A stretch of DNA of 32,271 nt, taken from positions 1-32,271 of the forward strand of contig MHBG01000081.1 in the NCBI GenBank assembly GCA_001804785.1, read 5' to 3'. The stretch comes from Lentisphaerae bacterium GWF2_45_14. Lineage in GTDB: Bacteria; Verrucomicrobiota; Lentisphaeria; Victivallales; GWF2-45-14. The number at the start of each line of letters is the position of its first letter. Positions within the stretch are counted from its first letter, which is position 1. Shown here one piece after another: positions 14,988 through 23,056 of this stretch. The position numbers and the translations under genes are program-made. Below the pieces are notes generated by a model, which saw only the letters and a list, made by a program, of their open reading frames with translations, was not told where the DNA came from and made no database searches.

Positions 14988-16601
14988 TTATCTTACCTGG
15001 AACTTGAACTTGACGAGGCCGTCAGTCCTGTACGCCTGGGCATCGGAACTAGTCCAGTCATAAGCGGCCGTTCTCGAATCCCAGTAATATTGAACATCCC
15101 AAGGATCTTCGCCGACTGGTTCGGTCGTCGTGACCTGACCTATCTTCTTGAAGGTGCTTTCTTCCGGCTTCTGGATATAGATATCGACTGTTACCGTTCC
15201 GTCGAAACTCGCAGTATCCAACTGGAAATTCAGTTCGAAAATACCATGGAACACTGACGGGGTCGTCGGATGATTGTCATAGGCTATTGTTACATTTTCT
15301 TTCGGAACTCCACCAGTGAAATCGCTCGCCGGATTCGTGACTCTCCTGATCAGTTCCAAAGGATTCACTATCACCGCCGATGATGAACCTTCTTTCACGT
15401 AATTCGTTTCAGTACTTGTATAGACTGTTGTATAAGTCGTTGATGGATTTGATGTAATTTTTATATAACCACATTTCAAAGTAAACGGATCCTCGTTTTC
15501 CGGCACAATCCGCTGAAACATATCTATCACATTTGTCGCGGGCAGAGTTATTCCAGATGAATACGTATATGTCTCCGAGAGTACTGCCAAACTGGTCTCT
15601 TCCATTTCTATTTCATACATCTTCCAGTAATTAGAAGTGTTTTGTGCGTTTGCAAGTAAGCGCCAGTATTGTGCTGCACCTGAAGAGGAAATGGGATATG
15701 TATATATTCCATTATCAGTCGGAGTACTAATTGTCGTTACATCAGTCCAATCCGAGCCGTTTGCTGAACGTTGTACCTTAAAGGAAGGAAGAGTATAGTT
15801 GTAACTCCCTACAGCCTGCCTTATAGTAAGTTGCCTCACATGCTTATCATTGTTTGCTCCAAAATCCTGAGCTATATATAGATTCCCTGACATATTGGTG
15901 TTAAGTAATGACGCCCAAAGATAATTATAATTACCATCAAAGGCATTGCTTGCAGGATATGAAGCATTTTCTTCAGATGCATATGCATATGAAGAACTGC
16001 AAACGTTTCCGACTGTCGTAGCTGGATTTACATAAAATTTAACTGCCATACGGTAAGTTTCCTGGGTTAAGTCAACCATTGCACATACTGTTGTCCAAAT
16101 ATCAGCGCTTATTACAGAATTGGTACTTACTACATTTGCGGTGTGACTATTTCCATCATTCAGTTCCAAATGCATCTTTCCGTCGCTGTCAATATACCAT
16201 TTAAGAGTCGTTCCGTCAGCGGTTTTTATAAGATCAATCTGGCCTGGCGTTTCTTCAGTACCCTTCCATATCCTTGCTTCAAGAACGAATTTCGATCCCC
16301 ATGAAACCGCGGAAGCCGTTGTCATTTTCGCATCCATGTTGACTGTTGTTCCAAGCGTTAACCCAAGACAGTTATACCCGCCGAGATAGTCCCACGTCGC
16401 ATTCGTATAATTACTCATCGTTGCATTGTTGGGTGTTGATGAAGAGCCTGAGTCTGTCGCCGTTCCGTCGCACGCTCCTATTGTCTCGTCGTTGAAATTG
16501 TACAGATATGTCGTTTCCGATAATCCGATAAAGTTTAAAAGACCGAAGCCCGCTGCCATCAGAATGGCTTTCAGCTTCCCGTTCAGAAATCCTTTTTTCA
16601 T
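14988..16601 (-). CDS. Secreted LamG-like / discoidin-like carbohydrate-binding protein
   Basis: This is a 537-aa protein with an excellent SD (AAAGGAGA, 7 bases before the ATG at 16601). A signal peptide occupies about residues 1-29. Residues about 31-195 read as a concanavalin/LamG-like jelly roll (FVLEARIW, LKWYIDSDGKMHLELN, IWTTVCAMVDLTQETYRMAV). Residues about 203-335 read as an F5/8-type C (discoidin) domain (ASNAFDGNYNYLWAS, IAQDFGAN, FKVQRSANGSDWTDV, QYWRLLA). Residues about 440-537 form a module clearly paralogous to the whole mature protein of the next gene upstream, sharing FxGxFxxxFxLD and SRTAAxDWTxxDAxxY. It lies 31 bases downstream of that gene and 12 bases before the signal peptide-bearing giant. 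It is probably extracellular, binding glycans or acting as an accessory to the surface complex. No catalytic residues are seen. Confidence 0.8.
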   Translation of the reverse strand: MKKGFLNGKLKAILMAAGFGLLNFIGLSETTYLYNFNDETIGACDGTATDSGSSSTPNNATMSNYTNATWDYLGGYNCLGLTLGTTVNMDAKMTTASAVSWGSKFVLEARIWKGTEETPGQIDLIKTADGTTLKWYIDSDGKMHLELNDGNSHTANVVSTNSVISADIWTTVCAMVDLTQETYRMAVKFYVNPATTVGNVCSSSYAYASEENASYPASNAFDGNYNYLWASLLNTNMSGNLYIAQDFGANNDKHVRQLTIRQAVGSYNYTLPSFKVQRSANGSDWTDVTTISTPTDNGIYTYPISSSGAAQYWRLLANAQNTSNYWKMYEIEMEETSLAVLSETYTYSSGITLPATNVIDMFQRIVPENEDPFTLKCGYIKITSNPSTTYTTVYTSTETNYVKEGSSSAVIVNPLELIRRVTNPASDFTGGVPKENVTIAYDNHPTTPSVFHGIFELNFQLDTASFDGTVTVDIYIQKPEESTFKKIGQVTTTEPVGEDPWDVQYYWDSRTAAYDWTSSDAQAYRTDGLVKFKFQVR

Positions 16602-16632
16602 TTCTGTTCTCCTTTTATATTTTTATAACTTT

Positions 16633-17058
16633 TTATTCTTCAACTACTTTAAGTTTTATTTCGAGACTGCCGGTATAACCTGCGGCGTCTTCTGTAGTCC
16701 AATCATTGGCGGCGGTACGCGAGTTCCAGCATTGCGTTACCGTCCAATCGCCGGAAGCAGGTTTTGCCGGAGGAATGATCTCCGTCACTTTCTTCCAGGC
16801 TCCACCTTCCTTGCGCAGATAAACTTCAACTTTCAGGTTCCCGTAGTACTGCGTTTTATCAAGCTTAAAATATATCTGAAAAACGCCGTAAAATGCTCCC
16901 GTAGCTCCGTCATCATACTCAATATCTTCATCCGCCTGAATACTTGTCCAGCTGTTCTTCAACGGCCTGAAAACCGTACTCGAATCAGCAATGATCGAAT
17001 CGGCAGCATTAAGCTGAAAGATCACGCATAAAAAAAGAAGTATCATCACGAATTTCAT
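16633..17058 (-). CDS. Small secreted protein sharing the C-terminal module of the 537-aa protein
   Basis: This is a 141-aa protein. Longer in-frame starts exist (17064, and 17118 inside the previous gene). The GGAG at 17066-17069 sits 7 bases before the ATG at 17058, and the protein from there opens with a clean signal peptide (MKFVMILLFLCVIFQLNA, cleavage near residue 18). The mature part is about 120 residues. Its core (57-141: FYGVFQIYFKLD...NSRTAANDWTTEDAAGY) matches residues 451-537 of the 537-aa protein closely, so it is a one-domain version of that module. The start overlaps the stop of the upstream gene region. The family is unknown; a small secreted or surface-associated partner is likely. 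Confidence 0.8.
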   Translation of the reverse strand: MKFVMILLFLCVIFQLNAADSIIADSSTVFRPLKNSWTSIQADEDIEYDDGATGAFYGVFQIYFKLDKTQYYGNLKVEVYLRKEGGAWKKVTEIIPPAKPASGDWTVTQCWNSRTAANDWTTEDAAGYTGSLEIKLKVVEE

Positions 17059-17060
17059 TC

Positions 17061-19238
17061 TCATTCTCCGTATATCCCTCCGCCCGTAACGCTTGCACCG
17101 TTGGAATAAATACCGCAAGCCTTAATCACGGGAGCCGCCTGATTATTGAAGTAAATCCCGCCGCCGTCACTCGAAGCAATATTACCGGTAAAACTGCATT
17201 TCACGAAGACAGGATAAGCATTGACTCCCGAAACTGCTGCGCCCCCGCCGTTCACCGCTGAATTACTCATAAGGACACAACTAACAATTACTGGCGCTGC
17301 ATTGTTTACATAAATACCGCCGCCGTTACTTGTAGATGTCCCGCCGAGAATCGAAATGCCTTCTATGACGCATGACAGTTCCGAAGTTCCCGAAATTTCG
17401 ACCGCTCTTCCATTCAAGCCTTCGCTGTCGATTACCGTCTTGCCGTTCCCGAATTCTCCGATGATAACAACATCCTTCGTAATGTTAAGGCGTTCTGAAT
17501 AAAGCCCTTCAGCTACTATTATTACATTCCCGGCCGAGGCCGCATCCAGTGCGGCCTGTATTGTCCTTTTGGCGGCAGCTTTCGATGTGCCGCTGTTCGA
17601 GTCATCTCCATAAATGACATCAACATAAAGGCTTCCGACTCCTGAAGTCCTGGTTTCTATAGCTAATGCCGTACTCGCATCCGAAATGTTGCCCGCATTG
17701 TCATAAGCTTTGACCGTATAAGAGTAACCGCATCCCGTTGTCAAGTCATAGTCCACAAAACGCGTTTCCTTTGTCCGTCCAATCTCAAATCCGTCGCGAT
17801 ACACCACATAGCCTTCGACCCCGACAGTGTCGGTTGATGCCGTCCATGTTATCGCCGAGCATGATGTAGTCTTTGCTTTCAGCGTAAGACTGGCTGGAAT
17901 ACTTGGAGCAGCACTGTCTGATGGGACGCTGGAATCGCTATTCGGATTGGTTCCGTAAACATTTATTTCTTGATAATCGTCAAACCCGTCCGCATCGCTG
18001 TCCGCAAGAAGCGGATCTGTCCCGTGTGTTATAACTTCCGCTCCGTCAAGGAGTCCGTCGAGATCGCTGTCGGCATAAAGGTAGCTGGTGCCATACACGA
18101 ATTTCTCTTCACCATCAGAAAGCCCGTCTCCATCCATATCGGCATCCTGACGCGACACCATGTAGATACGCATGTAAGGCGTCGTTACCGGACTTCTCTC
18201 GACAAGCGGAAATGCCGGACTGCTTACGCCTTCATCCGTCCAGCTTATTGATGTCGAGCTATTTGTTGCAAGCCCGACTGCCGCAATCTGCCAGCCGCTT
18301 TCGGTTACAAGCGAATCATTCTCGCTCAAGTCTTTGAAGAAAATCTCAAGAACTTCGCCGGATTCGCCCGTGCATGAAATTGAAAGCGTAAGCTGATCAA
18401 GCGCTTGATTCAACGTCATTCCTGTAATTGTAGGCGATGCCCCTGTAACATTGAACGGATTTCCATAAGGTCTAGTCTCGCTCCAGTTAAAACTCGACGT
18501 CAGTTGGCGGTTGTACCAGTAGCCCCGACCCGGAGTCAGATAAGTATTTGCAAGCACGTTATTTGTATCAAACCAGTTTCCGCTCGAAGCATTTCCTTCT
18601 TCAACATAAAGCCAGTAACTCGCATCGGGGCTGACAGCGCTCAATACGTCAGGATCTCCGCTCTGCGTTGTCGCTCCGTGCGCACCGTCATTCTTCAAGT
18701 CTGTGGAATTCAACGCTATCCGGGATGAGAACGGATACGCGACAAGATTCGCCTGGGGATACAGTGACAATGTCTTGGAATTCTCCAAAACTAAATGCCC
18801 GCCGAGAAACACATTTTGACTATATGTGTGATAATTCTGTATCCAGAAAGCCATTCCCGCGGTGAGTGTTACAGTGGAGGCTGTCCAGTCTGAACTGAAA
18901 AATTTGCCGTTCTTCTCGGAATCTCCGGTATTGTCGGCTTTAAAATAAATGTTGTAACTTTGAGTAGCAACATTATATATACTAACCTTATCTGCAAGGT
19001 CCTCGGTGGATTCACCCGTCAACTGTCCCTGAAAGATGTTATTGATATTAGTATCAATGGGTGTGAATGGTATCGACACAAGCTTCTTCGAGACAATCCC
19101 CTGCTCAAGAAGCTCCTGCGAGCTTGCCGGGATATTAATTCTGACGAATCCTGAGGGCTTGCCATATGCACTTGTCTGCGCACTAGCATCACATGCAATC
19201 ATAATAAGCAAAAAGAATAACAGTAGCTTTGAACTCAT
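17061..19238 (-). CDS. Secreted TSP3 / FN3 / beta-helix protein ending abruptly inside the helix
   Basis: This 725-aa protein is the first gene of the minus-strand operon. The N-terminus MSSKLLLFFLLIMIACDASAQ can be read as a Sec signal (ASA before Q) or as a lipoprotein signal (MIAC). Residues about 25-340 are beta-rich with no assignment. Residues about 365-440 hold TSP3-like calcium motifs (DADMDGDGLSDGEE, DSDLDGLLDGAE, DSDADGFDDYQE). Residues about 450-545 form an FN3 domain (AITWTASTDTVGVEGYVVY). Residues about 550-725 form a DUF1565-like beta-helix (AKRTIQAALDAASAGNVIIV) with three GGGIY coils. The protein stops at GGGIYGE, without the closing anchor-Q ending found in the downstream giant. 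It is likely exported and possibly surface-associated. The truncated helix suggests a split gene (see findings). Confidence 0.8.
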   Translation of the reverse strand: MSSKLLLFFLLIMIACDASAQTSAYGKPSGFVRINIPASSQELLEQGIVSKKLVSIPFTPIDTNINNIFQGQLTGESTEDLADKVSIYNVATQSYNIYFKADNTGDSEKNGKFFSSDWTASTVTLTAGMAFWIQNYHTYSQNVFLGGHLVLENSKTLSLYPQANLVAYPFSSRIALNSTDLKNDGAHGATTQSGDPDVLSAVSPDASYWLYVEEGNASSGNWFDTNNVLANTYLTPGRGYWYNRQLTSSFNWSETRPYGNPFNVTGASPTITGMTLNQALDQLTLSISCTGESGEVLEIFFKDLSENDSLVTESGWQIAAVGLATNSSTSISWTDEGVSSPAFPLVERSPVTTPYMRIYMVSRQDADMDGDGLSDGEEKFVYGTSYLYADSDLDGLLDGAEVITHGTDPLLADSDADGFDDYQEINVYGTNPNSDSSVPSDSAAPSIPASLTLKAKTTSCSAITWTASTDTVGVEGYVVYRDGFEIGRTKETRFVDYDLTTGCGYSYTVKAYDNAGNISDASTALAIETRTSGVGSLYVDVIYGDDSNSGTSKAAAKRTIQAALDAASAGNVIIVAEGLYSERLNITKDVVIIGEFGNGKTVIDSEGLNGRAVEISGTSELSCVIEGISILGGTSTSNGGGIYVNNAAPVIVSCVLMSNSAVNGGGAAVSGVNAYPVFVKCSFTGNIASSDGGGIYFNNQAAPVIKACGIYSNGASVTGGGIYGE
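17066..17069 (-). promoter_or_regulatory. Shine-Dalgarno that fixes the start of the 141-aa protein
   Basis: GGAG on the minus strand is separated by 7 bases from the ATG at 17058 and by only 1 base from the ATG at 17064. The spacing favours 17058. The site lies inside the last codons of the upstream beta-helix gene, so the two genes are probably translationally coupled. Confidence 0.6.
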
Positions 19239-19279
19239 CGTTTCTGGTTATAGCCCTAAATTGAAATATGAAAAGGCTA

Positions 19280-19308
19280 AATGTAATAAGGTGTGAAGAT
19301 TTTTGCAA
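19280..19308 (-). promoter_or_regulatory. Candidate sigma-70-type promoter of the 19-kb surface/toxin operon
   Basis: On the minus strand TTGCAA (19303-19308) and TACATT (19280-19285) are separated by exactly 17 bases. Each matches 4 of 6 consensus positions. This would start transcription about 35 bases before the ATG at 19238. It lies in the only sizeable gap (19239-19348) upstream of the operon's first gene, which supports it, but no experimental or comparative evidence is available. Confidence 0.35.
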
Positions 19309-19348
19309 CCCGTATTAATTATTTTCTCATAAAAAAAATTATTTCAAG

Positions 19349-20431
19349 CTAAATTAAGCAGAACGTGACAGCGAGCACGGTGAAGAAAATACCCATTGCA
19401 AGCTTTGAATAGACTACTGAACGGCGGCTGATCGTAAGGAAATTCGAGAGCTTTAGTCCTCCGTATGCCGCGGCAAAGACTAGGATCAACGGGATAATGA
19501 ACATCAGATTGTAAAAAAGCAGCCAAAGAAAATATTTTGAGAACACACCTTCTTCGCTCGAAATAAGCACAAGAGTCGGGACATAAACTTGCCCGGTGCA
19601 GGCACTTTCGACAATCGTAACAACTATCCCTATTGTAAAGGATGCCGGAAGAATAGCTTTCGTTTTTAAAAACTTCCTGGTGAACCTGTTTATGAAAAGT
19701 TTAAGCCGTTCCGGGAGTTTCAGCAATATAGATGAGGCATTTTGTGTTCTCATATAATTTGCGGCATCAAGAAATGAAAGAATAGCCAGGGAAAAGAGTA
19801 TAAATGCCATTGAATAATTGATAATCTTCTTGATTTCGTAGTATGAAGTAATCGCCTTTATGACGCTCAAAAGTCCTAGCCCGATAGCGAGATATGTCAG
19901 AAAACATGCCGCGCAATATGCGATTCCAGCGAGAAGCAGCATTTGTCCCTTTATCCCGGACACGGAAAGCAGGCTTATCAAAAACACGAGCGCAGAAAAG
20001 ACACATGGATTTATGCCGTCGATAAGCCCTGCGGAAAGAACTGTCAGAAAAGTCATTGTCGAAGAATGTTTTTTCACGACGTTTTTCTTCTCAGGCTCGG
20101 CTCCGGAATCTGTCATGGCGTTTATTTCCGGAAGAAGCCGTTTTTCAATATCACGGTATCCGGCGAAGAGACATTTCCCATTGGCGACAATATAAACCGT
20201 TTCGTTGGAGGAGTTTTTGAATTTATCCAGGTACGCAATGAGTTTCAGAAAGTTGTTCTTCTCTGATGTGTCAATCCGGATTATTCTGACATCTTTATCC
20301 AGTTGCGGAAGAATGAACTTTTCCACCTTTTCGCAATCATCGCAGCCATGCTGATAGAAAAATTCAACTGATGGTGAAGCCATGAGAGAACTGCAAAGCA
20401 AAATGAATACAAATATAAAAATAATTCTCAT
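19349..20431 (-). CDS. Thioredoxin-like domain fused to CcdA/DsbD-type membrane electron carrier
   Basis: This is a 360-aa protein from the ATG at 20431. The frame stays open upstream, but the protein from this ATG begins with a signal-like segment (MRIIFIFVFILLCSSLMA), so I reject longer starts. Residues about 20-105 are a thioredoxin fold with C30-D-D-C33 just after the first strand (VEFFYQHGCDDC). A charged linker leads to about six to eight membrane helices (125-360) with GINPC (C143) and ESACTG (C278), the two cysteines typical of CcdA/DsbD transmembrane domains. The likely role is passing reducing equivalents from the cytoplasm to a periplasmic thioredoxin site. It runs divergently from the DUF1573/T2SS operon and is 110 bases upstream of the surface operon on the same strand. 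A specific partner cannot be named. Confidence 0.8.
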   Translation of the reverse strand: MRIIFIFVFILLCSSLMASPSVEFFYQHGCDDCEKVEKFILPQLDKDVRIIRIDTSEKNNFLKLIAYLDKFKNSSNETVYIVANGKCLFAGYRDIEKRLLPEINAMTDSGAEPEKKNVVKKHSSTMTFLTVLSAGLIDGINPCVFSALVFLISLLSVSGIKGQMLLLAGIAYCAACFLTYLAIGLGLLSVIKAITSYYEIKKIINYSMAFILFSLAILSFLDAANYMRTQNASSILLKLPERLKLFINRFTRKFLKTKAILPASFTIGIVVTIVESACTGQVYVPTLVLISSEEGVFSKYFLWLLFYNLMFIIPLILVFAAAYGGLKLSNFLTISRRSVVYSKLAMGIFFTVLAVTFCLI

Positions 20432-20572
20432 TGTTTTAAAATAAAGCCTTTGAAAAACTCTAAAAGATATTAAGTTATATGTTCTCTTAATATATACGCG
20501 CGATCTTTTAATTCGAGGGGTCGGAATGAATATATCAAAAACAATTGTTGCAGCCGCAGGTACTTGAACAAA
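20432..20572. promoter_or_regulatory. Divergent intergenic region between redox gene and T2SS operon
   Basis: This gap of 141 bases must carry promoters for both directions. It is AT-rich around 20450-20500. TTGAAA at 20450-20455 and AATATA at 20489-20494 (TATATT on the minus strand) are candidate half-elements, but neither has a well-spaced partner. No clear operator palindrome or riboswitch was seen. Confidence 0.4.
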
Positions 20573-21238
20573 ATGAGAATGCGGCTGTTCATTTTTTTGT
20601 TTTTTTGTTCCATTACTGTGAGGAGCGGGTCCGTTGAGGTTCAAGGTCCGGCGAATATTGATTTCGGAACTTATTCGGCAAACGAGAGGAAAACAGCAGT
20701 TTTTATATTGAAAAACAAGGGAGAAAGCCCCCTTAATATAGTAATGATAAGGAAGACTTGTGCGTGTTCGGAGGTTAAAACAAGCAAGAATAAGCTTGAG
20801 CCGGAAGAAGAAACGAAGATTGAAATAGCAGTATTGCCGGAATCGATCGCGGGTCTTTACAGCAAGAATATTTACGTTGAAACCGATGATCCCAAAAACA
20901 GGTTTACGGCCTTGACGGTATCGGGAAAGGCGCTTCCGCTTTTTACTGTAAAGCCATCTGAAAAGCTTTATGCTGGAATGCTTGCGCTGGGGCAGATATG
21001 GAAAACAAGCCTGCTGTTAGAGTCATCTGGCAATGCTTTTGAGTTTGGAAAGATTCAGGTGGAAGGATATCCGGCGAAGGCCGAACTTAAAAAACTTGGG
21101 CCCGGAAAATTTGGAATAGATGTTGAGTTAAAGGCCGAAAAAGCCGGGATGGTAAATGCGATAGTCAGGATTCCGGTACTGAAGCCGGCGGGATGGAAGG
21201 CGCGGGAAATAGTGATTTTCGGAAAGGTCGGAAAGTGA
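20573..21238 (+). CDS. DUF1573-like exported protein heading the T2SS operon
   Basis: This protein is about 221 aa from the ATG at 20573; an ATG at 20579 and a TTG at 20564 are alternatives and no SD settles the choice. A signal peptide covers about residues 1-18 (RLFIFLFFCSITVRSGS). A DUF1573-type Ig-like domain follows (about 20-115): FGTYSANERKTAVFILKNKG, then KTCACSEVKTSKNKLEPEE, where the paired CxC is typical of the family. The second half (about 120-221) looks like another Ig-like fold. The stop overlaps the GTG start of the gspL-like gene, so it is in the T2SS operon. DUF1573 proteins are common in Bacteroidota and PVC genomes and have no firm function. A role as a periplasmic accessory of the secretion system is inference. 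Confidence 0.7.
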   Translation: MRMRLFIFLFFCSITVRSGSVEVQGPANIDFGTYSANERKTAVFILKNKGESPLNIVMIRKTCACSEVKTSKNKLEPEEETKIEIAVLPESIAGLYSKNIYVETDDPKNRFTALTVSGKALPLFTVKPSEKLYAGMLALGQIWKTSLLLESSGNAFEFGKIQVEGYPAKAELKKLGPGKFGIDVELKAEKAGMVNAIVRIPVLKPAGWKAREIVIFGKVGK

Positions 21239-22455
21239 TTTTCAAGGAAGATAGAACAGCAATATGCCTGGATAATTCAGGCAATGTTTTTGCTGCAAGG
21301 GTTGTCGTAAAACATAAAAAAGCCTTACTGAAAGATGCGGTCTACCTTCCTGCTGAACATGGTAAAAATGATTTTCCTGAAAGAATAGCGAAAGCATATT
21401 CACATCTCAAAGCGGAAAAAGGGACATTGACTGCAATCGGGTCCTCTTTTGAAAGTGCCGTATTTTTTGAATTATCCATGCCGCCGTTACCGCAGAAAGA
21501 GATGACCCAGGCGCTAGGATTCGAGCTTTCGCGTTATATTCCGTTACCGATGGATGAAATGGTCTGGCAATACCGTATCCTTGATACCGCAGATGCATCT
21601 GGCAGGCGCAGAATAAAAATTTTTGCAGTCAAACGCAAGGAATGGGAAAAGTTCCTCGAAGACTTGTCTGGGATAAATATTGAGTTCGATACATTTGTCT
21701 ATCCATTTATGGCGGCAGAAAATAGTAATGATTTGGTTATGAAAGGCATAGATGTCGCCTTTTATTTTTCAGATGGGAAACCATATCAGATTGAGGCTAA
21801 AGCAGCAGATGATGCATTTAATACAAATATTGAAGGTCTCGAAAAATTACCTGATCGTTCAGGCTTCAAGCCATGCCTGCTGACGCTTGAATACATGCTG
21901 GCATCGGCTTTCACGAAAGATATGAAAACAGCTTTGCCGCTTCCACGCAAATTCCGACCTAAGCGGTTGATCGCTTTAAAAGTTGCGGCATCAATAATGG
22001 CGGCATCTGCATTGCTTCTGGCATTATCATACGCAGCCAGAAAAGCATACAGCATAAGTGAACGAATAGCCGCGATAAAAATGGAAAAGGGCAAAATATA
22101 CAGAACTCTTGCCCAGATCAAAGCCGAAAACAAGAAATATCGCGACACGGATGAACTGATCAGCAAGATTTACGAAGCGGAAGAAGCGGACGGTGAGGTA
22201 CTGCATTGCCTTCATTTTCTTTCGGAGAAAATTCCTGGAAGTCTCTGGGTTACAGGATTTAATTCCGGCGGCGGTAAAATCGACGTTACGCTGAAAACAT
22301 CCAATGACGATTCAGGAATAGATACTGAAAAATCTACCAGTTTTTTAAGCGGCTCAGGAACTGCCTATACAGCCGAGAGCGTGAGAAAAAGACGTAATAG
22401 CGACGGGAGCGAATACCTTTATTTGAAGCTGGCGCGACAGGAAAAGAGAATGTAA
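21235..22455 (+). CDS. gspL: GspL/PilM-like inner-membrane platform protein
   Basis: This 406-aa protein is read from the GTG at 21235, which overlaps the previous stop (GTGA) and has AAAGG 7 bases upstream. An ATG at 21193 inside the DUF1573 gene is less likely. Residues about 1-235 resemble the actin-like cytoplasmic domain of PilM/GspL: SMPPLPQKEMTQALGFELSR and YIPLPMDEMVWQYRI, followed by IKIFAVKRKEWEKFLEDL. One membrane helix lies at about 246-266 (ALKVAASIMAASALLLALSY). A coiled coil and a periplasmic ferredoxin-like domain (PGSLWVTGFNSGGGKIDVTL) follow. This single-helix layout is that of GspL. It would recruit GspE to the membrane and contact GspM. It sits immediately before a GspM-like gene, as in typical T2SS operons, although here L and M precede C and D. 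Confidence 0.7.
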   Translation: MIFKEDRTAICLDNSGNVFAARVVVKHKKALLKDAVYLPAEHGKNDFPERIAKAYSHLKAEKGTLTAIGSSFESAVFFELSMPPLPQKEMTQALGFELSRYIPLPMDEMVWQYRILDTADASGRRRIKIFAVKRKEWEKFLEDLSGINIEFDTFVYPFMAAENSNDLVMKGIDVAFYFSDGKPYQIEAKAADDAFNTNIEGLEKLPDRSGFKPCLLTLEYMLASAFTKDMKTALPLPRKFRPKRLIALKVAASIMAASALLLALSYAARKAYSISERIAAIKMEKGKIYRTLAQIKAENKKYRDTDELISKIYEAEEADGEVLHCLHFLSEKIPGSLWVTGFNSGGGKIDVTLKTSNDDSGIDTEKSTSFLSGSGTAYTAESVRKRRNSDGSEYLYLKLARQEKRM

Positions 22456-22459
22456 TATT

Positions 22460-23056
22460 ATGGCAAAAATGGTATTAAAGTTTAATAAAAAGACATCGAT
22501 AGGAGCAGGACTGCTTTGTCTTCTTTTTCTGATTGTATTATTTCAGAATACCAGGATTTTTAACGTGATACTGCCAAGCGAGGAAAGAGTCAAAAAAGAA
22601 GCTTCTGAGCTGAAAAAGCTTCAGGAAGAGCTTAAGAATGAACTAATTGAGTCGAGTAGATTAATAAGGCGGAACAGCGAATTTATGGCACGAGGCCGTG
22701 GTTATTGGCTTCAAGAACGGGATGGCAAACCGGAAACGGAAGCCCCTCGCAGAGTAGAATCGGCGGCACGTCTGGCAGAGATAAAACTTTCCAGCATCGG
22801 GAGCATAAGGTCGGCAAAAATATCCGAAGGAATAATGTCGATGGAAATGAGTATAACAGCAGAAGCCTCGATAGAAATTCTTTCGCGTTTTCTCGGAGAA
22901 ATTTACCGCCTTGAACCCTGCATGAGATGGGAAAAATGTTCTCTGGCTCCGGACAATATCAGAACGCCAAAAAACGTTAAGCTTAGCGGGAATATCAGAT
23001 TTATATGCGTTAACAACAGAAATATTTCGCGCATATTGTCAGAAGGAATCAAATGA
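22460..23056 (+). CDS. gspM: GspM/PilO-like inner-membrane protein
   Basis: This 198-aa protein starts 4 bases after the gspL-like stop. It has a short basic cytoplasmic N-terminus, one membrane helix (about 13-31, SIGAGLLCLLFLIVLFQ), a coiled coil (about 40-72, EERVKKEASELKKLQEELKN) and a periplasmic alpha/beta domain (about 95-190) with alternating strands consistent with the ferredoxin-like fold of GspM/PilO. Sequence conservation in this family is low, so the call rests on architecture and gene order. It would partner the GspL-like protein in the assembly platform. Its stop overlaps the start of the next gene (ATGA). Confidence 0.65.
   Translation: MAKMVLKFNKKTSIGAGLLCLLFLIVLFQNTRIFNVILPSEERVKKEASELKKLQEELKNELIESSRLIRRNSEFMARGRGYWLQERDGKPETEAPRRVESAARLAEIKLSSIGSIRSAKISEGIMSMEMSITAEASIEILSRFLGEIYRLEPCMRWEKCSLAPDNIRTPKNVKLSGNIRFICVNNRNISRILSEGIK

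Noticed and set aside
20432-20644. Longer N-terminus for the thioredoxin-CcdA protein
   Set aside because: The extension would hide a good signal sequence and run into the divergent gene; the ATG at 20431 gives a normal exported protein.
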